NCBI RefSeq assembly: GCF_020217425.1
Contig: NZ_CP084092.1
Location: forward strand, 335,576 to 399,575
DNA length: 64,000 bases
Direction: 5' to 3'
Origin: Halomicrobium urmianum
GTDB taxonomy: Archaea; Halobacteriota; Halobacteria; Halobacteriales; Haloarculaceae
Numbering within the stretch: the stretch's first letter is position 1; every line of letters begins with the position of its first letter. The translations under genes were made by a program, and so were the position numbers. The notes beneath the pieces are model-generated. The model searched no databases. It saw only the letters and a program-made list of their open reading frames with translations, and had not been told where the DNA came from. Shown here piece by piece: positions 36,811 through 46,090 of the stretch.

Positions 36811-37802
36811 TGTGCCTCTCCTTCAGTAGCGGTCCGCGGATCGATCCGTGAGTACGTCAGGTCAGCTATAAGCAGTGCTGTCACGACCGCGACGGTAATG
36901 ATGAGGAATCCCCCCATCAGTAGCGGATAATCGCGGTGTTCGATCGCGTCGAAGATGAAGTATCCGAGCCCCTCGTACGTGAAGATCTGCTCGAGGACGA
37001 CCGAGCCGCCGAACAGGAATCCGATCGAAATCATGAGGTTCGTGTACATCGGCAGGATCGCGTTGACAGTGACGTAACGAGTTATGATAGTGCGTTCGGA
37101 GAGCCCAGACAATCGGGCGACGCGAAGGTAGTCCGAACCGAGGACCTGAATGCTATTGCTCCGCATCAACAGTGCCCAGTTCCCGAAGCTCGTGAGAACG
37201 AGCGAGAAGACGGGCAGGACTGCGTGACGAAACGCACTGCCGACGAACTCTATGTTCAGGCCGGGCGTGTACTGGTAATTGTACTGGCCGCTGGTCGGGA
37301 ACCAGCCCAGCTGGTATCCGAAGAGGAAGAGGAACCCGATCGCGAACAGGTAGTAGGGAACGGACGTCACGAAGGTCGAAACCAGGGAGGTGGTGACGTC
37401 GAATCGCGATCCCTCGAGGTAGGCCATTGCAGCGCCACCCAGGATTCCGATACCGAAACTGAGCGCCAGCGAGGACGACATGATGAACACCGTCCATGGC
37501 AGCGCACGGGCGACGATGTCGATGACCGGCTTGTCGTACCAGATTGATACTCCCAGATCGCCCTGCAGGGTCCGAGTGACGTATTCGAAGTACTGGACGT
37601 AAAGTGGGTCCTGCGGATTCGCCCGGAGATACGTCTGAATCAGTTCGTTCGCCTCCGTACTTGACATTCCCTGCTGGACGAGCTGTGCCCTGAGGCTCAC
37701 CATCGGGCCACCAGGCATCAGACGGACCAGCATGAACGTTATCGTGATAACCATTAATATGGTTATCACAGATTGCCCTGCTCTCTTGGCCAGATATGCC
37801 AT
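36807..37802 (-). CDS. ABC transporter permease (OppB/DppB type)
   Basis: A 331-residue permease with six membrane helices; LMPGGPMVSLRAQLVQQG and the EAA-like RVARLSGLSERTIITRYVTV are class features. I start at the ATG at 37802 (MAYLAKRAGQSV). A strong TATA region (about 37822-37836 on the minus strand) lies about 27 bp upstream of that codon and inside the longer frame, so a leaderless start there is more likely than the ATG at 37844. The length then matches the family. Confidence 0.9.
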   Translation of the reverse strand: MAYLAKRAGQSVITILMVITITFMLVRLMPGGPMVSLRAQLVQQGMSSTEANELIQTYLRANPQDPLYVQYFEYVTRTLQGDLGVSIWYDKPVIDIVARALPWTVFIMSSSLALSFGIGILGGAAMAYLEGSRFDVTTSLVSTFVTSVPYYLFAIGFLFLFGYQLGWFPTSGQYNYQYTPGLNIEFVGSAFRHAVLPVFSLVLTSFGNWALLMRSNSIQVLGSDYLRVARLSGLSERTIITRYVTVNAILPMYTNLMISIGFLFGGSVVLEQIFTYEGLGYFIFDAIEHRDYPLLMGGFLIITVAVVTALLIADLTYSRIDPRTATEGEAQ

Positions 37803-37821
37803 ACCATGGTTTGTGACAGCA

Positions 37822-37841
37822 GACCTTATAATATTTATCCC
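37822..37841 (-). promoter_or_regulatory. TATA region before the OppB-type permease
   Basis: The minus strand reads ATAAATATTATAAG here. It suggests a second promoter inside the operon, after the binding-protein gene, so the membrane parts can be transcribed separately from the binding protein. Confidence 0.45.
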
Positions 37842-38085
37842 CATACAATCATATTCGCAGTCGACTGCGGGTTCAGACGCCGAACCGGCCGGAACATGGG
37901 GTCCCAGACATCCCGTGAAACCGGACGCTTTTGTACGTCTTGACACATTCCTGCCGACGTCGGTACCAGCGGTTTCTCGGGGGAAAGGCTCCATCCGCAC
38001 TCTGGCCCGATGGTATTGTCAACCGATTTCAGGTCGTCTCGTCGTCTGCGATCAGGCTCCTCGTCGCACTACCGTACTCTCCGCG

Positions 38086-39966
38086 TCACGCATTGGGGTC
38101 GGCCTCTAACATCCCTTTCCGCGGCAGCCACTCGTACGGTTGCATGACGTTCATGTTGGGATCGTCGTTCTCGATTACACGTCCGGTGTCCGAACTCTGA
38201 TCCTCGGGCAAGTTCCATTCGCTGGTGTTGTGCCATTGGGTCATGAACCGATCGGTGATACAGAGGTTAGGGAGGTCACGGTTGTAGATCCACGCCAGTT
38301 CTCGGAGCTTCTGCGTCGATTCGTCGCCGCTGACAGTCGCGGCCTCGGCGAGTCGATCCTCGACGTTGACCGTCTCGGTTCCGCTGGCCTCCATCGGCGG
38401 CCACGGAACCTCCGTCTCCTCAGGGTAGTTCAGAAGCGACCGTAGGTTCCCCTCCGAGAACGGTAGCACGAAGCTGAAGTACGGGTCCGGACGCTGAGCA
38501 CCGCCGCCCCACCACCTGTAGGTCAGTTCGTAGTTGCCGTTCTGGTAGCGCTCCTCGAACGTAGCCGGTTCGATAATGGAGAGGTCGATGTTGATTCCGA
38601 AGCGGTTCAGTTGCGAGGTTATCGTCTCGCATCCCGTCGCCATAACGTTCCAAGTCGGACCGATCAGCTCGAAGGACAGTTTGTCCCCGTCGGGGCCGAC
38701 CCACGCGTCGCCCTCGTTCTGGTAGCCGGCCTCCTCCAGTAACGCGGTTGCTTCCTCCGAGTTGGTACTGTCCGGACCGTAGCTGTTGAAGCCGTCTGGT
38801 TCGCCGATGATCCGTTCGAAGAGGTTCCCTCCCATGACCCCACACGGGTACTGAGTGGGCGAGTTTCCTGCGGCCTGTCCACCGATATTCGAGACCAGAT
38901 TCGCCCTGTTAATGACGTGGGCGATTGCCTGCCGGACCTTCCGCTTCCCGAGGTGCTTGTTGTCGTGGTTGAAGTGGAGTGCGTATCCACCGAAGTCGGA
39001 GACGTCGATTCGCTTGATGTGTTCCGGGAGTTGTTTCTGGGTCTGCTCGTCGATGACGAAGAAAGACACCCCATCAAGCTCGCCACTCTGGAGCGCTTGC
39101 ACGCGGACGGAGTCCTCGTTGTAGGGTAACGCCTTGTATCCGCTGTAGTTGATGTTGTCCGCCCACGGGTAGTCCTCATACCGCTCGGCTATGAGCGCTT
39201 CTGGGGTCATTTCGACGAACTTAAACGGGCCAGTGCCAACGGTCTCCTCCAGACGCCAGTCGATCAGCTTGCTCACGAGGTTGTTCACCTCGTCTTCGCT
39301 TTCCGCGTTCTCTAACTCCTCCAATCTCTCTCCGAAAATATCACTCTTAACGTTGGCCGAGAACCAGATCAGATTCTGGAGGAGGATGTTCTCGTTCACC
39401 TCCCCGTCGGTGTGGAGCCGCAGCGTCTGCTCGTCGACGACTTCGATCTCGTCAAGGAGGCTCCAGATTTCCTGTCCGACGTAGTCCCAGAGCTTGAGCT
39501 GCGTGTAGATGTCCTCCGCTGTGACCGGATCACCGTCGTGCCAGGTGTGGCCATGGCCACCGATCTCCAGATCGACCTGCTCGCCATCGAACGTATAGTC
39601 CGAAACGATGCGCGTCTCGTACTCGTCGCTGTCGGGGAGGTATCGGAGGTACCGGTCGTACAGCGGGTACGTCGCCCACTCGTCGACGATGTTACTCGTC
39701 GGATTGTAAGGGTTGAACTGCGCGTCCGAGGGCTGCGCGTTTGTCATGTCTGACGCCTGAACTCGGTCGACAATCCCCGAGTTACTGGTCCCGTCTCCAG
39801 AACTGGAGTCGTCACCTCCGCCACCTCCGGAATCACCGTCGCCGCTACCCGATTCGCCACTCCCATTACAGCCCGCGAGGGCCGTCACTGCCGTCGCACC
39901 GGAGGCCTTCAGCAGACTCCGACGGTCGATCAACTGTTCTAACTCGTGGCGGTCCCTTCTAGACAT
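38086..39966 (-). CDS. ABC transporter substrate-binding lipoprotein (SBP family 5)
   Basis: A 626-residue exported protein. The N-terminus (LIDRRSLLKASGATAVTALAGC) has a twin-arginine motif and an archaeal lipobox, followed by a Gly/Ser-rich linker. The body is a family-5 binding protein (oligopeptide/oligosaccharide): YTFDGEQVDLEIGGHGHTWH, DGDPVTAEDIYTQLKLW and KVRQAIAHVINRANLVSNIG. It is the first gene of the operon, 284 bp before the OppB permease. In archaea such systems often carry cello- or xylo-oligosaccharides; xylo-oligosaccharides or aldouronic acids are inferred from the neighbours. Confidence 0.88.
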   Translation of the reverse strand: MSRRDRHELEQLIDRRSLLKASGATAVTALAGCNGSGESGSGDGDSGGGGGDDSSSGDGTSNSGIVDRVQASDMTNAQPSDAQFNPYNPTSNIVDEWATYPLYDRYLRYLPDSDEYETRIVSDYTFDGEQVDLEIGGHGHTWHDGDPVTAEDIYTQLKLWDYVGQEIWSLLDEIEVVDEQTLRLHTDGEVNENILLQNLIWFSANVKSDIFGERLEELENAESEDEVNNLVSKLIDWRLEETVGTGPFKFVEMTPEALIAERYEDYPWADNINYSGYKALPYNEDSVRVQALQSGELDGVSFFVIDEQTQKQLPEHIKRIDVSDFGGYALHFNHDNKHLGKRKVRQAIAHVINRANLVSNIGGQAAGNSPTQYPCGVMGGNLFERIIGEPDGFNSYGPDSTNSEEATALLEEAGYQNEGDAWVGPDGDKLSFELIGPTWNVMATGCETITSQLNRFGINIDLSIIEPATFEERYQNGNYELTYRWWGGGAQRPDPYFSFVLPFSEGNLRSLLNYPEETEVPWPPMEASGTETVNVEDRLAEAATVSGDESTQKLRELAWIYNRDLPNLCITDRFMTQWHNTSEWNLPEDQSSDTGRVIENDDPNMNVMQPYEWLPRKGMLEADPNA

Positions 39967-39993
39967 TCCAACCCAATAGACAAAATACATAAT

Positions 39994-40001
39994 GATAAAT
40001 C
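39994..40001 (-). promoter_or_regulatory. TATA box of the substrate-binding protein gene
   Basis: Minus strand ATTTATCA, about 30 bp upstream of the ATG at 39966. It rules out the ATG at 39990. Confidence 0.5.
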
Positions 40002-40142
40002 TACCGCCGGGTTATTATCGGGTACTGCAATTCAGGAGTCTAGAGGTCCAAGCCGTACGTTGATCGGAAGGAGCCGCGGTACCGAGCGTCGGGGATCTGT
40101 CCAGTAACTATTAGTAGGGGAAAGGACATGTCACACTCGGAT

Positions 40143-40973
40143 ATGATGCACACCATGTCTACCATCGGTTGTCCAGAGTGGGATCTGGAAACCGTCTGCC
40201 AGCGAGCGAACGAGTACGGATTCGACGGCATCGATTTTCGCGGGCTCGAAGACGAACTCGACATCACACAGACGACCGAGTTCACTGATCGTCTGGACGA
40301 GACGAAACGACTGCTCTCCGAATCAGATCTGGAGGTGACCGGCATCAGCTCGAGCATCACCGTCTGTGAGGAGGATGCCAAGGCGAAGAACCGCCGGGCC
40401 GCCGAGCGGCTTATCGAGACGGCGAGTGATCTAGACGTGGAGTACGTCCGCGTGTTCGGCGGCGGCGATCTCGCCAACCGGTCACGGTCGGCGCTGGTCG
40501 AGACGGCGGCCGAGACGGTAGACGAGATTCTACGGATCGACGGGGCTCGCGACGTCCAGTGGCTAATCGAAACCCACGACAACTGGACGAGCGGGGAAGA
40601 CTGTCTGAAACTCGTCGATCGGATTTCGGATCCGAACGTCGGAGTCCTGTGGGACGTCGGTCACACAACGCGCGTGGGCGGGGAGAGCCCGCGCGAGACG
40701 TACGATTTGATCGGGGACGACCTCGAATACCTCCACGTCAAAGACGCGGTTTACGACGCTGACCACCCCGATGCCATGGACGACGGGTGGCGGTACGTGC
40801 CGCCCGGTGAGGGCGAACTGCCCCTCGCTGAAGCTCTCAAGATGTTACAGGCGGAAGGGTACGACGGCTGGGTCATGTTCGAACACGAGAAGCGCTGGCA
40901 TCCAGAACTCCCGGGGCCGGAAACCGCGTATCCGGAGTACATGGAGTGGTTCGAATCGCTGGACCTCCAGTAG
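40143..40973 (+). CDS. Sugar phosphate isomerase/epimerase-like TIM-barrel protein 1
   Basis: About 276 residues from the ATG at 40143; ATG at 40128 is in frame, but a TATA-like element near 40111-40116 favours the later one. Xylose-isomerase-like (AP_endonuc_2) fold: EYGFDGIDFRG, VRVFGGGDLA, WLIETHDNW, VGVLWDVGHTTR, LEYLHVKDAVYD and GYDGWVMFEHEK. The E-D-H-E metal set is visible. Family members isomerise, epimerise or, with Gfo/Idh partners, cleave 3-keto-glycosides. Divergent from the transporter operon. Confidence 0.82.
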   Translation: MMHTMSTIGCPEWDLETVCQRANEYGFDGIDFRGLEDELDITQTTEFTDRLDETKRLLSESDLEVTGISSSITVCEEDAKAKNRRAAERLIETASDLDVEYVRVFGGGDLANRSRSALVETAAETVDEILRIDGARDVQWLIETHDNWTSGEDCLKLVDRISDPNVGVLWDVGHTTRVGGESPRETYDLIGDDLEYLHVKDAVYDADHPDAMDDGWRYVPPGEGELPLAEALKMLQAEGYDGWVMFEHEKRWHPELPGPETAYPEYMEWFESLDLQ

Positions 40974-41233
40974 TATCCGCGCTGTAGCCGGTCGAAGCGA
41001 GGGCCGGATCGGCCGGAGTCCGATCTGTATCTCAACACGGGGGCGTTCCGTACTTGATCTGGCAACCGATCCGTCTCTCGCTCGTCATCGATAGTCCTCT
41101 GGGCTCCGTTCTCCCCCCTCGGGTAGCGTCGCTGCTGCATGTTGACCTGAATAACAGTGGCCCCAAGACCGAGTCTTTACGGAGCGAGTCGACGCACCTA
41201 CAGATAATCGTTACCGACTACCGATCGAAAGGG

Positions 41234-42301
41234 TCAGTTGTCAGCCGGTGTCGGACTCAGCGCACCCGATTCGACCATCTCTTCGAGCGGATTGTCGTCG
41301 ATTCGCAGTGGGAACTCGACGCGTCCACGCTTCCGGACTGACTCCCACGCGCCGAAGATGATCTCCGTAACGTCCAGTGCGCGACGAGCCGACAGCTCGG
41401 GTTCCGCACCGTTCTCGAGGCAGTCAACGATGTGGTTGATGCCCGCGGCGATGCTCGATTCGTAGCCGGTTTCGGGATTGTGAACGTCCCACTCCGACTC
41501 GCCAGCGCGTCGAATCCGATATCCCGACGCTCCCGAAGGATGCACCTCGATTACGCCGTCGGTACCGATAATCCTGTTCGTGGCAGGTACTGCTTCCTCT
41601 CCGAAACCAGTCGTGATGAGGCCGTGAACGCCGTTTTCGTATTCCCACATCGCCATCCCGTGATTCTCGTTGTGAGCACCGTACTTCAGGTGTTCGTTCC
41701 GATAGTCTATCCCGCCGATCACCCAGTCGGTGGCGCGCTCGTCGTTGTAGAAGTTCGCGAGGTCGATGAAGTGCGTCCCGTTGTCCAGCAGCTCGCCGCA
41801 AGCGACCTCCAGACGCTGGAGCTCACCGATTTCGCCCTCGTCTACGTACTGCTTGGGTTCACGCCAATCGGGATGGAAGCGCCGCTGGTGATTGAACGTC
41901 AACTGCACGTTGCGGCGTCCCGCTTCCTGAGCCATCAAGCGCGCGTCTCCCCAGGTCGTCGCCATCGGTTTCTCGCAGTGGATGGCGTCGAGGACTCCGC
42001 TCTGGATGCAGTCCATGACGATGGGCGCGTGCGTCGGTACCGGCGTACAGATGCTCACGATGTCGGGGTCGGCGTCTCGGAGCATCTGATTGTAGTCCTC
42101 GAAGACGCCCTCGTCGTCGATGTTGAACTCCTCTGCGAACGCATCGCGGTTCTCCTCGACGAGATCGGCACATGCGACGATTTCGCAGCGTTCGTCGTCT
42201 CTATATCCCGGTGCGTGACGGTACGCCATGGCCGCACTTTCGCCCCAGACGGGATTGTCCGGTTCCGGGCCGGTACCAATGAATGCAACTCGGTAACGCA
42301 T
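41234..42301 (-). CDS. Gfo/Idh/MocA-family oxidoreductase 2
   Basis: A 355-residue protein from the ATG at 42301 (MRYRVAFIGTGPEPDNPVWG). Rossmann motif GTGPEP, ICTPVPTHAPIV and the catalytic-lysine motif CEKPMATT; the C-terminal domain has LLDNGTHFIDLANFY with the conserved His. Only distantly similar to oxidoreductase 1. It shares a 190-bp promoter region with the divergent TIM-barrel gene 2, suggesting a functional pair. Confidence 0.83.
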   Translation of the reverse strand: MRYRVAFIGTGPEPDNPVWGESAAMAYRHAPGYRDDERCEIVACADLVEENRDAFAEEFNIDDEGVFEDYNQMLRDADPDIVSICTPVPTHAPIVMDCIQSGVLDAIHCEKPMATTWGDARLMAQEAGRRNVQLTFNHQRRFHPDWREPKQYVDEGEIGELQRLEVACGELLDNGTHFIDLANFYNDERATDWVIGGIDYRNEHLKYGAHNENHGMAMWEYENGVHGLITTGFGEEAVPATNRIIGTDGVIEVHPSGASGYRIRRAGESEWDVHNPETGYESSIAAGINHIVDCLENGAEPELSARRALDVTEIIFGAWESVRKRGRVEFPLRIDDNPLEEMVESGALSPTPADN

Positions 42302-42460
42302 GTTACGTTGCTCGCAGAGGGAGTACATAATTCTTCTCCCGCAGACACGTTTCGGAGGCCGACCATCCTAACCTCGTCCTGTGCAGTGCATGCTGGCACG
42401 CCAGATGCAGTATCGCACGCTACGTCGGCGGCTATCGACGCACTGCCGAGGGAAACCCTA

Positions 42461-42468
42461 ATTAAATA
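42461..42468 (+). promoter_or_regulatory. TATA box of TIM-barrel gene 2
   Basis: ATTAAATA, about 29 bp upstream of the ATG at 42493 but only 17 bp before the ATG at 42478. It therefore favours the later start. Confidence 0.5.
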
Positions 42469-42492
42469 TGGAGCAACATGTCTAAGCGAGTC

Positions 42493-43341
42493 ATGGTACG
42501 ACAAGACAGTTCGTTCGTCCTTACGGGCTTTGCCGACGAGATTGCACCAGATCTGGAGACACAGTTGGACGTCCTCGATGAACTGGGGATCGAGTATCTC
42601 GACCTGCGAAGCGTCGACGACACGAACGTGCTCGACCTGTCGGACGGTAGCGTTGAGCGGATCAAGCAGACGCTCGACGAGCGGGGCTTCGAAGTCTCGT
42701 CGATCGGCTCTCCAATCGGCAAGGTAGATATCACCGCGGACTTCGAAAAGCACCGAGATCGCTTCGAGCGGGCTCTATCGGTGGCAGAGGCATTCGAGAC
42801 GGAGTACATCAGGATATTCTCCTACTACATCCCGGAAGGCGAGGACCCGGCCGACTACCGTGAGGAGGTGCTGCATCGGATGCAAACGAAAGCAGAGATG
42901 GCCGAACGGCGAGAGATTACGTTGTTGCACGAGAACGAGAAAGACATCTACGGAGACACGGCGGAGCGGTGCTACGACATCATGACGGCGGTGGACTCAC
43001 CTTACCTCCGAGCGATCTTCGACCCGGCGAACTACGTAGAGATCGACGTTCAGTCCTATCCCGACGCGTTGATTCAGCAGATCGAGTATGTTGAGTTCTT
43101 GCACATCAAAGACGCCGTATTCGGAAAACGGGGCGAGATAGTACCGCCTGGGGAAGGCGACGCGAGTATTACAGCGGTACTCGAAGCGTTCAAGAATCGG
43201 GGTTTTCACGGCTTCGTCTCGCTGGAACCCCATCTCGTGGATGCCGGTCCGAAAGGAGGATACAGCGGCCCCGAAGCGTTCAGAACAGCATCGAATGCGC
43301 TGACGGACATCCTCGACAGACTCGACGTCCAGTATCGGTAA
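42493..43341 (+). CDS. Sugar phosphate isomerase/epimerase-like TIM-barrel protein 2
   Basis: About 282 residues from the ATG at 42493 (MVRQDSSFVLTGFADEIAPD); 42478 is the alternative. Fold markers are LGIEYLDLRSVD, YIRIFSYYIPEG, ITLLHENEKDIYG, LRAIFDPANYVE, VEFLHIKDAVFGKRGEIVPP and FVSLEPHL, with the usual metal-binding acidic and His residues. Divergent from oxidoreductase 2 and convergent with TIM-barrel gene 3 (30-bp gap). Confidence 0.82.
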   Translation: MVRQDSSFVLTGFADEIAPDLETQLDVLDELGIEYLDLRSVDDTNVLDLSDGSVERIKQTLDERGFEVSSIGSPIGKVDITADFEKHRDRFERALSVAEAFETEYIRIFSYYIPEGEDPADYREEVLHRMQTKAEMAERREITLLHENEKDIYGDTAERCYDIMTAVDSPYLRAIFDPANYVEIDVQSYPDALIQQIEYVEFLHIKDAVFGKRGEIVPPGEGDASITAVLEAFKNRGFHGFVSLEPHLVDAGPKGGYSGPEAFRTASNALTDILDRLDVQYR

Positions 43342-43371
43342 CTGACGACTGTCGATCCGACACTGACCGGC

Positions 43372-44112
43372 TTAGCTCAGTAGCGAGAGAGCTTCGGCAC
43401 CGCGTTCTATCGAGACAGTGGGGTTCGATGGGAAGTCGTGTTCGTAGATGAGCCAGTCAGCTCCGGCCTCACTGGCGGCCCGGGCACAAGCTTCCATGTC
43501 AACGTCACCGGTGCCGATCTCGACCGGAGTGTTCGTGTCGAGATCGACGTCTTTCATATGAACGAGCGGCCCTCGCTCGCCGATACGGTCGAGGAGTTCC
43601 ACAGGATCGCTGCCGCCCGCGGCGGCCCAGCCCACGTCGAGTTCAAAGCCGATTTCCGAGGTCCCGTCGATGAGTCTGTCGAATCCGGTGTGTTCACCTA
43701 GATCGACGAACTCGTGATCGTGGTTATGATAGTGCAACTCGATGTTGTAGTCTTCGAGTTGATCTTGGAGCAGTTGTAGCCGATCGATTGTCTGATCGAC
43801 GGCATCAGTCGACTCGAATTCGGTAGCGTCCAGATACGGAACGACGACGGAGTCACAACCGAGCGTTCGGTACGCTTCGACCGTCGCTTCCTGGTCATCC
43901 TCGAGTTCGTCGATACCAACGTGAGCGCCGGTTACCTCGAGACCGGTTTCATCGAGCTTTTCGCGGATCTTTTCGGGGCCCGCCTCTCCCCACGTTCGAC
44001 CACCCGAGAACTGCACGCCGTCGTACCCTGCGTCAGCGACTCGATCGAGAATCTCTTCGACGGACTCGTCTAGCTCACGGACGCTATACAGGTTGATCGC
44101 TGTGCGTACCAT
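43372..44112 (-). CDS. Sugar phosphate isomerase/epimerase-like TIM-barrel protein 3
   Basis: A 246-residue protein from the ATG at 44112 (MVRTAINLYSVRELDESVEE). Markers are AGYDGVQFSGGR, VTGAHVGIDELE, LHYHNHDHEF, IGFELDVGWAAAGG, LVHMKDVD and GADWLIYEHDFP. It is closest in layout to IolE/IolI-like and 3-keto-sugar-processing members. The longer frame to 44217 lacks support. Faces a 1.2-kb region with palindromic sites S4 and S5. Confidence 0.82.
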   Translation of the reverse strand: MVRTAINLYSVRELDESVEEILDRVADAGYDGVQFSGGRTWGEAGPEKIREKLDETGLEVTGAHVGIDELEDDQEATVEAYRTLGCDSVVVPYLDATEFESTDAVDQTIDRLQLLQDQLEDYNIELHYHNHDHEFVDLGEHTGFDRLIDGTSEIGFELDVGWAAAGGSDPVELLDRIGERGPLVHMKDVDLDTNTPVEIGTGDVDMEACARAASEAGADWLIYEHDFPSNPTVSIERGAEALSLLS

Positions 44113-44733
44113 AGTAATCACAATAGCGCCATTCCTAATTATTTTATCCCCCATTGACTGTTCCAGAGTCCGACCGGAGCGATCAGCCTCCCCAGTGGCG
44201 GGTGTACAGAAAGGCAAAAAGCGGGATCACTGAAACGTCGACGACTAGAACTACTCTCGATTGAAGAGGGCGGGAGTTCGCGTCTGCCGAACGGTGACAA
44301 AGCGGCTGATACGAGGCCGATTATTCAAACATACACGCCATATACAATGTATTATACAATGACTCTCTCGCTATCGACTCTCGGAGTCGATAATCGGTTG
44401 GCACTTCATCTGATCGGATCGATAAAATTCGGGTTGATAGAACAGACTTCGGATTAGAATACCACATAGGGGAGATCCGTTACTGGAGGCAAAATACCAG
44501 TGATGTCCATAGATTATCTCGTCTTGACTGAAGTGTGCATCCCATCGCGCGGTATGGTCAGGAACGCTTGAGACACGCCCATTAACACTGCTAACAAAGG
44601 ACAGTGACTGGTAGGTGCGAAATTCGTGAGAGCAGAACCGAAGTAGCGACGATCATGGACTGAGTAGGGAACTGAGACCGTTCAAGCAGACAGAACTGAC
44701 TACTGATCCCAACCCGGGGACGCACCTCCAATT
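44113..44733. other. Intergenic region, no gene supported
   Basis: About 620 bp between TIM-barrel gene 3 and the palindrome cluster, of low G+C. No RNA or protein signal recognised. Confidence 0.35.
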
Positions 44734-44755
44734 ATAACAACGGTACTTTTGTCAT
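44734..44755. promoter_or_regulatory. 22-bp palindromic site S4 overlapping a TATA box
   Basis: Starts ATAAC, has GTACT in the centre and ends GTCAT. It overlaps the TATA-like ATTATAA (about 44731-44737), in the same way as S3 does upstream of IclR regulator 1. Confidence 0.5.
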
Positions 44756-44806
44756 ATTGCCGCTGATCATAGCGATAACAGCACCGTCGGGTGGGAAACT
44801 GCGAAA

Positions 44807-44828
44807 ATAACGATGGTGCCGCCATCAC
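44807..44828. promoter_or_regulatory. 22-bp palindromic site S5
   Basis: Starts ATAAC, has GTGCC in the centre and ends ATCAC. Degenerate half-sites lie between S4 and S5 (ATAACA at 44775) and after them (GTTAT near 44855). It lies about 460 bp upstream of IclR regulator 2, the same distance as in the first cluster. Confidence 0.45.
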
Positions 44829-45255
44829 AGTATCTACACGGTAATGAAACAGTTGTTATCCGTTGTAAATGAACTACTCAGTCGTACTGCACCGTGTTCA
44901 TACTACTCCTGTAATGGCCTCGTATCCACTCGCACCTATTAGAATAGCTGCCTGTCAATTTAAAGCGCGTTTCAGTGGCAGAACCATGGTCCTAGCTCCG
45001 ACGTTCGGAGCGTATTCGGGCCTCTTGGCACCCCAACGGGTGCGATTCGAGAGAAAGAAATGAAATGCGAGCCACCTCCATATTGATTCAGTTTTGCGAG
45101 AATCTTCGCCCATTGCGACCTATCGAGGGGGTTTTTGATAGTCTATCCACGCGTCAGCTTCCAATATTCACTGTCGCTCGCGCCTAGCTTTCGCCCGAAG
45201 AGGGCAATATCATCGAGTAGCGGATATCTATCTGCCAATTCGGCAGGCAAGAATA
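44829..45255. other. Intergenic region upstream of IclR regulator 2
   Basis: About 430 bp without a supported gene; possibly a long untranslated leader from the S4 TATA box. The open frame 44869-45063 has no recognisable protein features. Confidence 0.3.
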
Positions 45256-45260
45256 AAAGA

Positions 45261-45266
45261 TATAAA
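45261..45266 (+). promoter_or_regulatory. TATA box of IclR regulator 2
   Basis: TATAAA about 26 bp before the ATG at 45289; it favours that ATG over the in-frame GTG at 45280. Confidence 0.55.
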
Positions 45267-45288
45267 CCTTCATCTGTATGTGAACGGT

Positions 45289-46053
45289 ATGCCAGCGAAC
45301 GACACACGAACGGTCGGATCAGTACAGCGGACCTGTCGAATCATCGAAATCCTTCAGGCGAAGGGAGAGACGAGAATCACCGATCTGTCAGAAGAAGTCG
45401 AGTTCTCGAAGAGCACCGTCCACGGGCACCTCGCGACGCTCGTCAACGAGGGGCTGGTCGTCAAAGACGACCACACGTACCGTCTCAGCCTCCAGTTTCT
45501 GGATATCGCCGAATCACTCAAGAACCGGATAGCCGATCATAACATCGTCAGAGAGCGGGTTCGGGAACTCGCCGAAGAGACCGGCGAAGTCGTCCACTTC
45601 GGCGTGGAGGAGAACGGTCGCGTCGTGTACCTGGCCAAGTCCAAGGGGAATGCCGCTGTCCGGACCGAATCCAAAATCGGTAAACAGATGCCAATGCACT
45701 CGACCTCCCTCGGGAAGGCGATTCTTGCCGAGTTTCCTCGCGACAGGGTCGAATGTATCGTCCAGCAACAAGAGCTCGCCAAGCGGACGAAGAACACGCT
45801 CACGAACCTCGAATCGCTCCACGAGGATCTCGACACGATCGAAGAACGGGGCTATTCGATCGACGACGAGGAGAACATCCCCGGCGTCCGATGTATCGGG
45901 ATCGCCGTCACTGTTCCCGAAGCAGACGTACTGGGCGCGCTCAGCATCTCTGGCCCGTCACAGAGGATAACAGACGACCGGATCGAGAACGAACTCCACG
46001 AACAACTCGCGCAGGCCGCAAACGTCATTGAGGTTAACTCGATGTATTCGTAG
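45289..46053 (+). CDS. IclR-family transcription regulator 2
   Basis: A 254-residue paralogue of regulator 1, nearly identical over long stretches: VEFSKSTVHGHLATLV, HSTSLGKAILAE and SIDDEENIPGVRCIGIAVTV. The DNA is also alike (the segment around 45405-45445 and 27085-27125). Winged helix about 8-70, effector domain about 80-250. Since the recognition helix is the same in both, the two proteins should bind the same sites; differences in the effector domain would allow different inducers. It lies between the isomerase block and mannonate dehydratase 2. Confidence 0.9.
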   Translation: MPANDTRTVGSVQRTCRIIEILQAKGETRITDLSEEVEFSKSTVHGHLATLVNEGLVVKDDHTYRLSLQFLDIAESLKNRIADHNIVRERVRELAEETGEVVHFGVEENGRVVYLAKSKGNAAVRTESKIGKQMPMHSTSLGKAILAEFPRDRVECIVQQQELAKRTKNTLTNLESLHEDLDTIEERGYSIDDEENIPGVRCIGIAVTVPEADVLGALSISGPSQRITDDRIENELHEQLAQAANVIEVNSMYS

Positions 46054-46090
46054 ATTACACTGAGCCGATTCGTCTACTCGTCCGGTTTAG

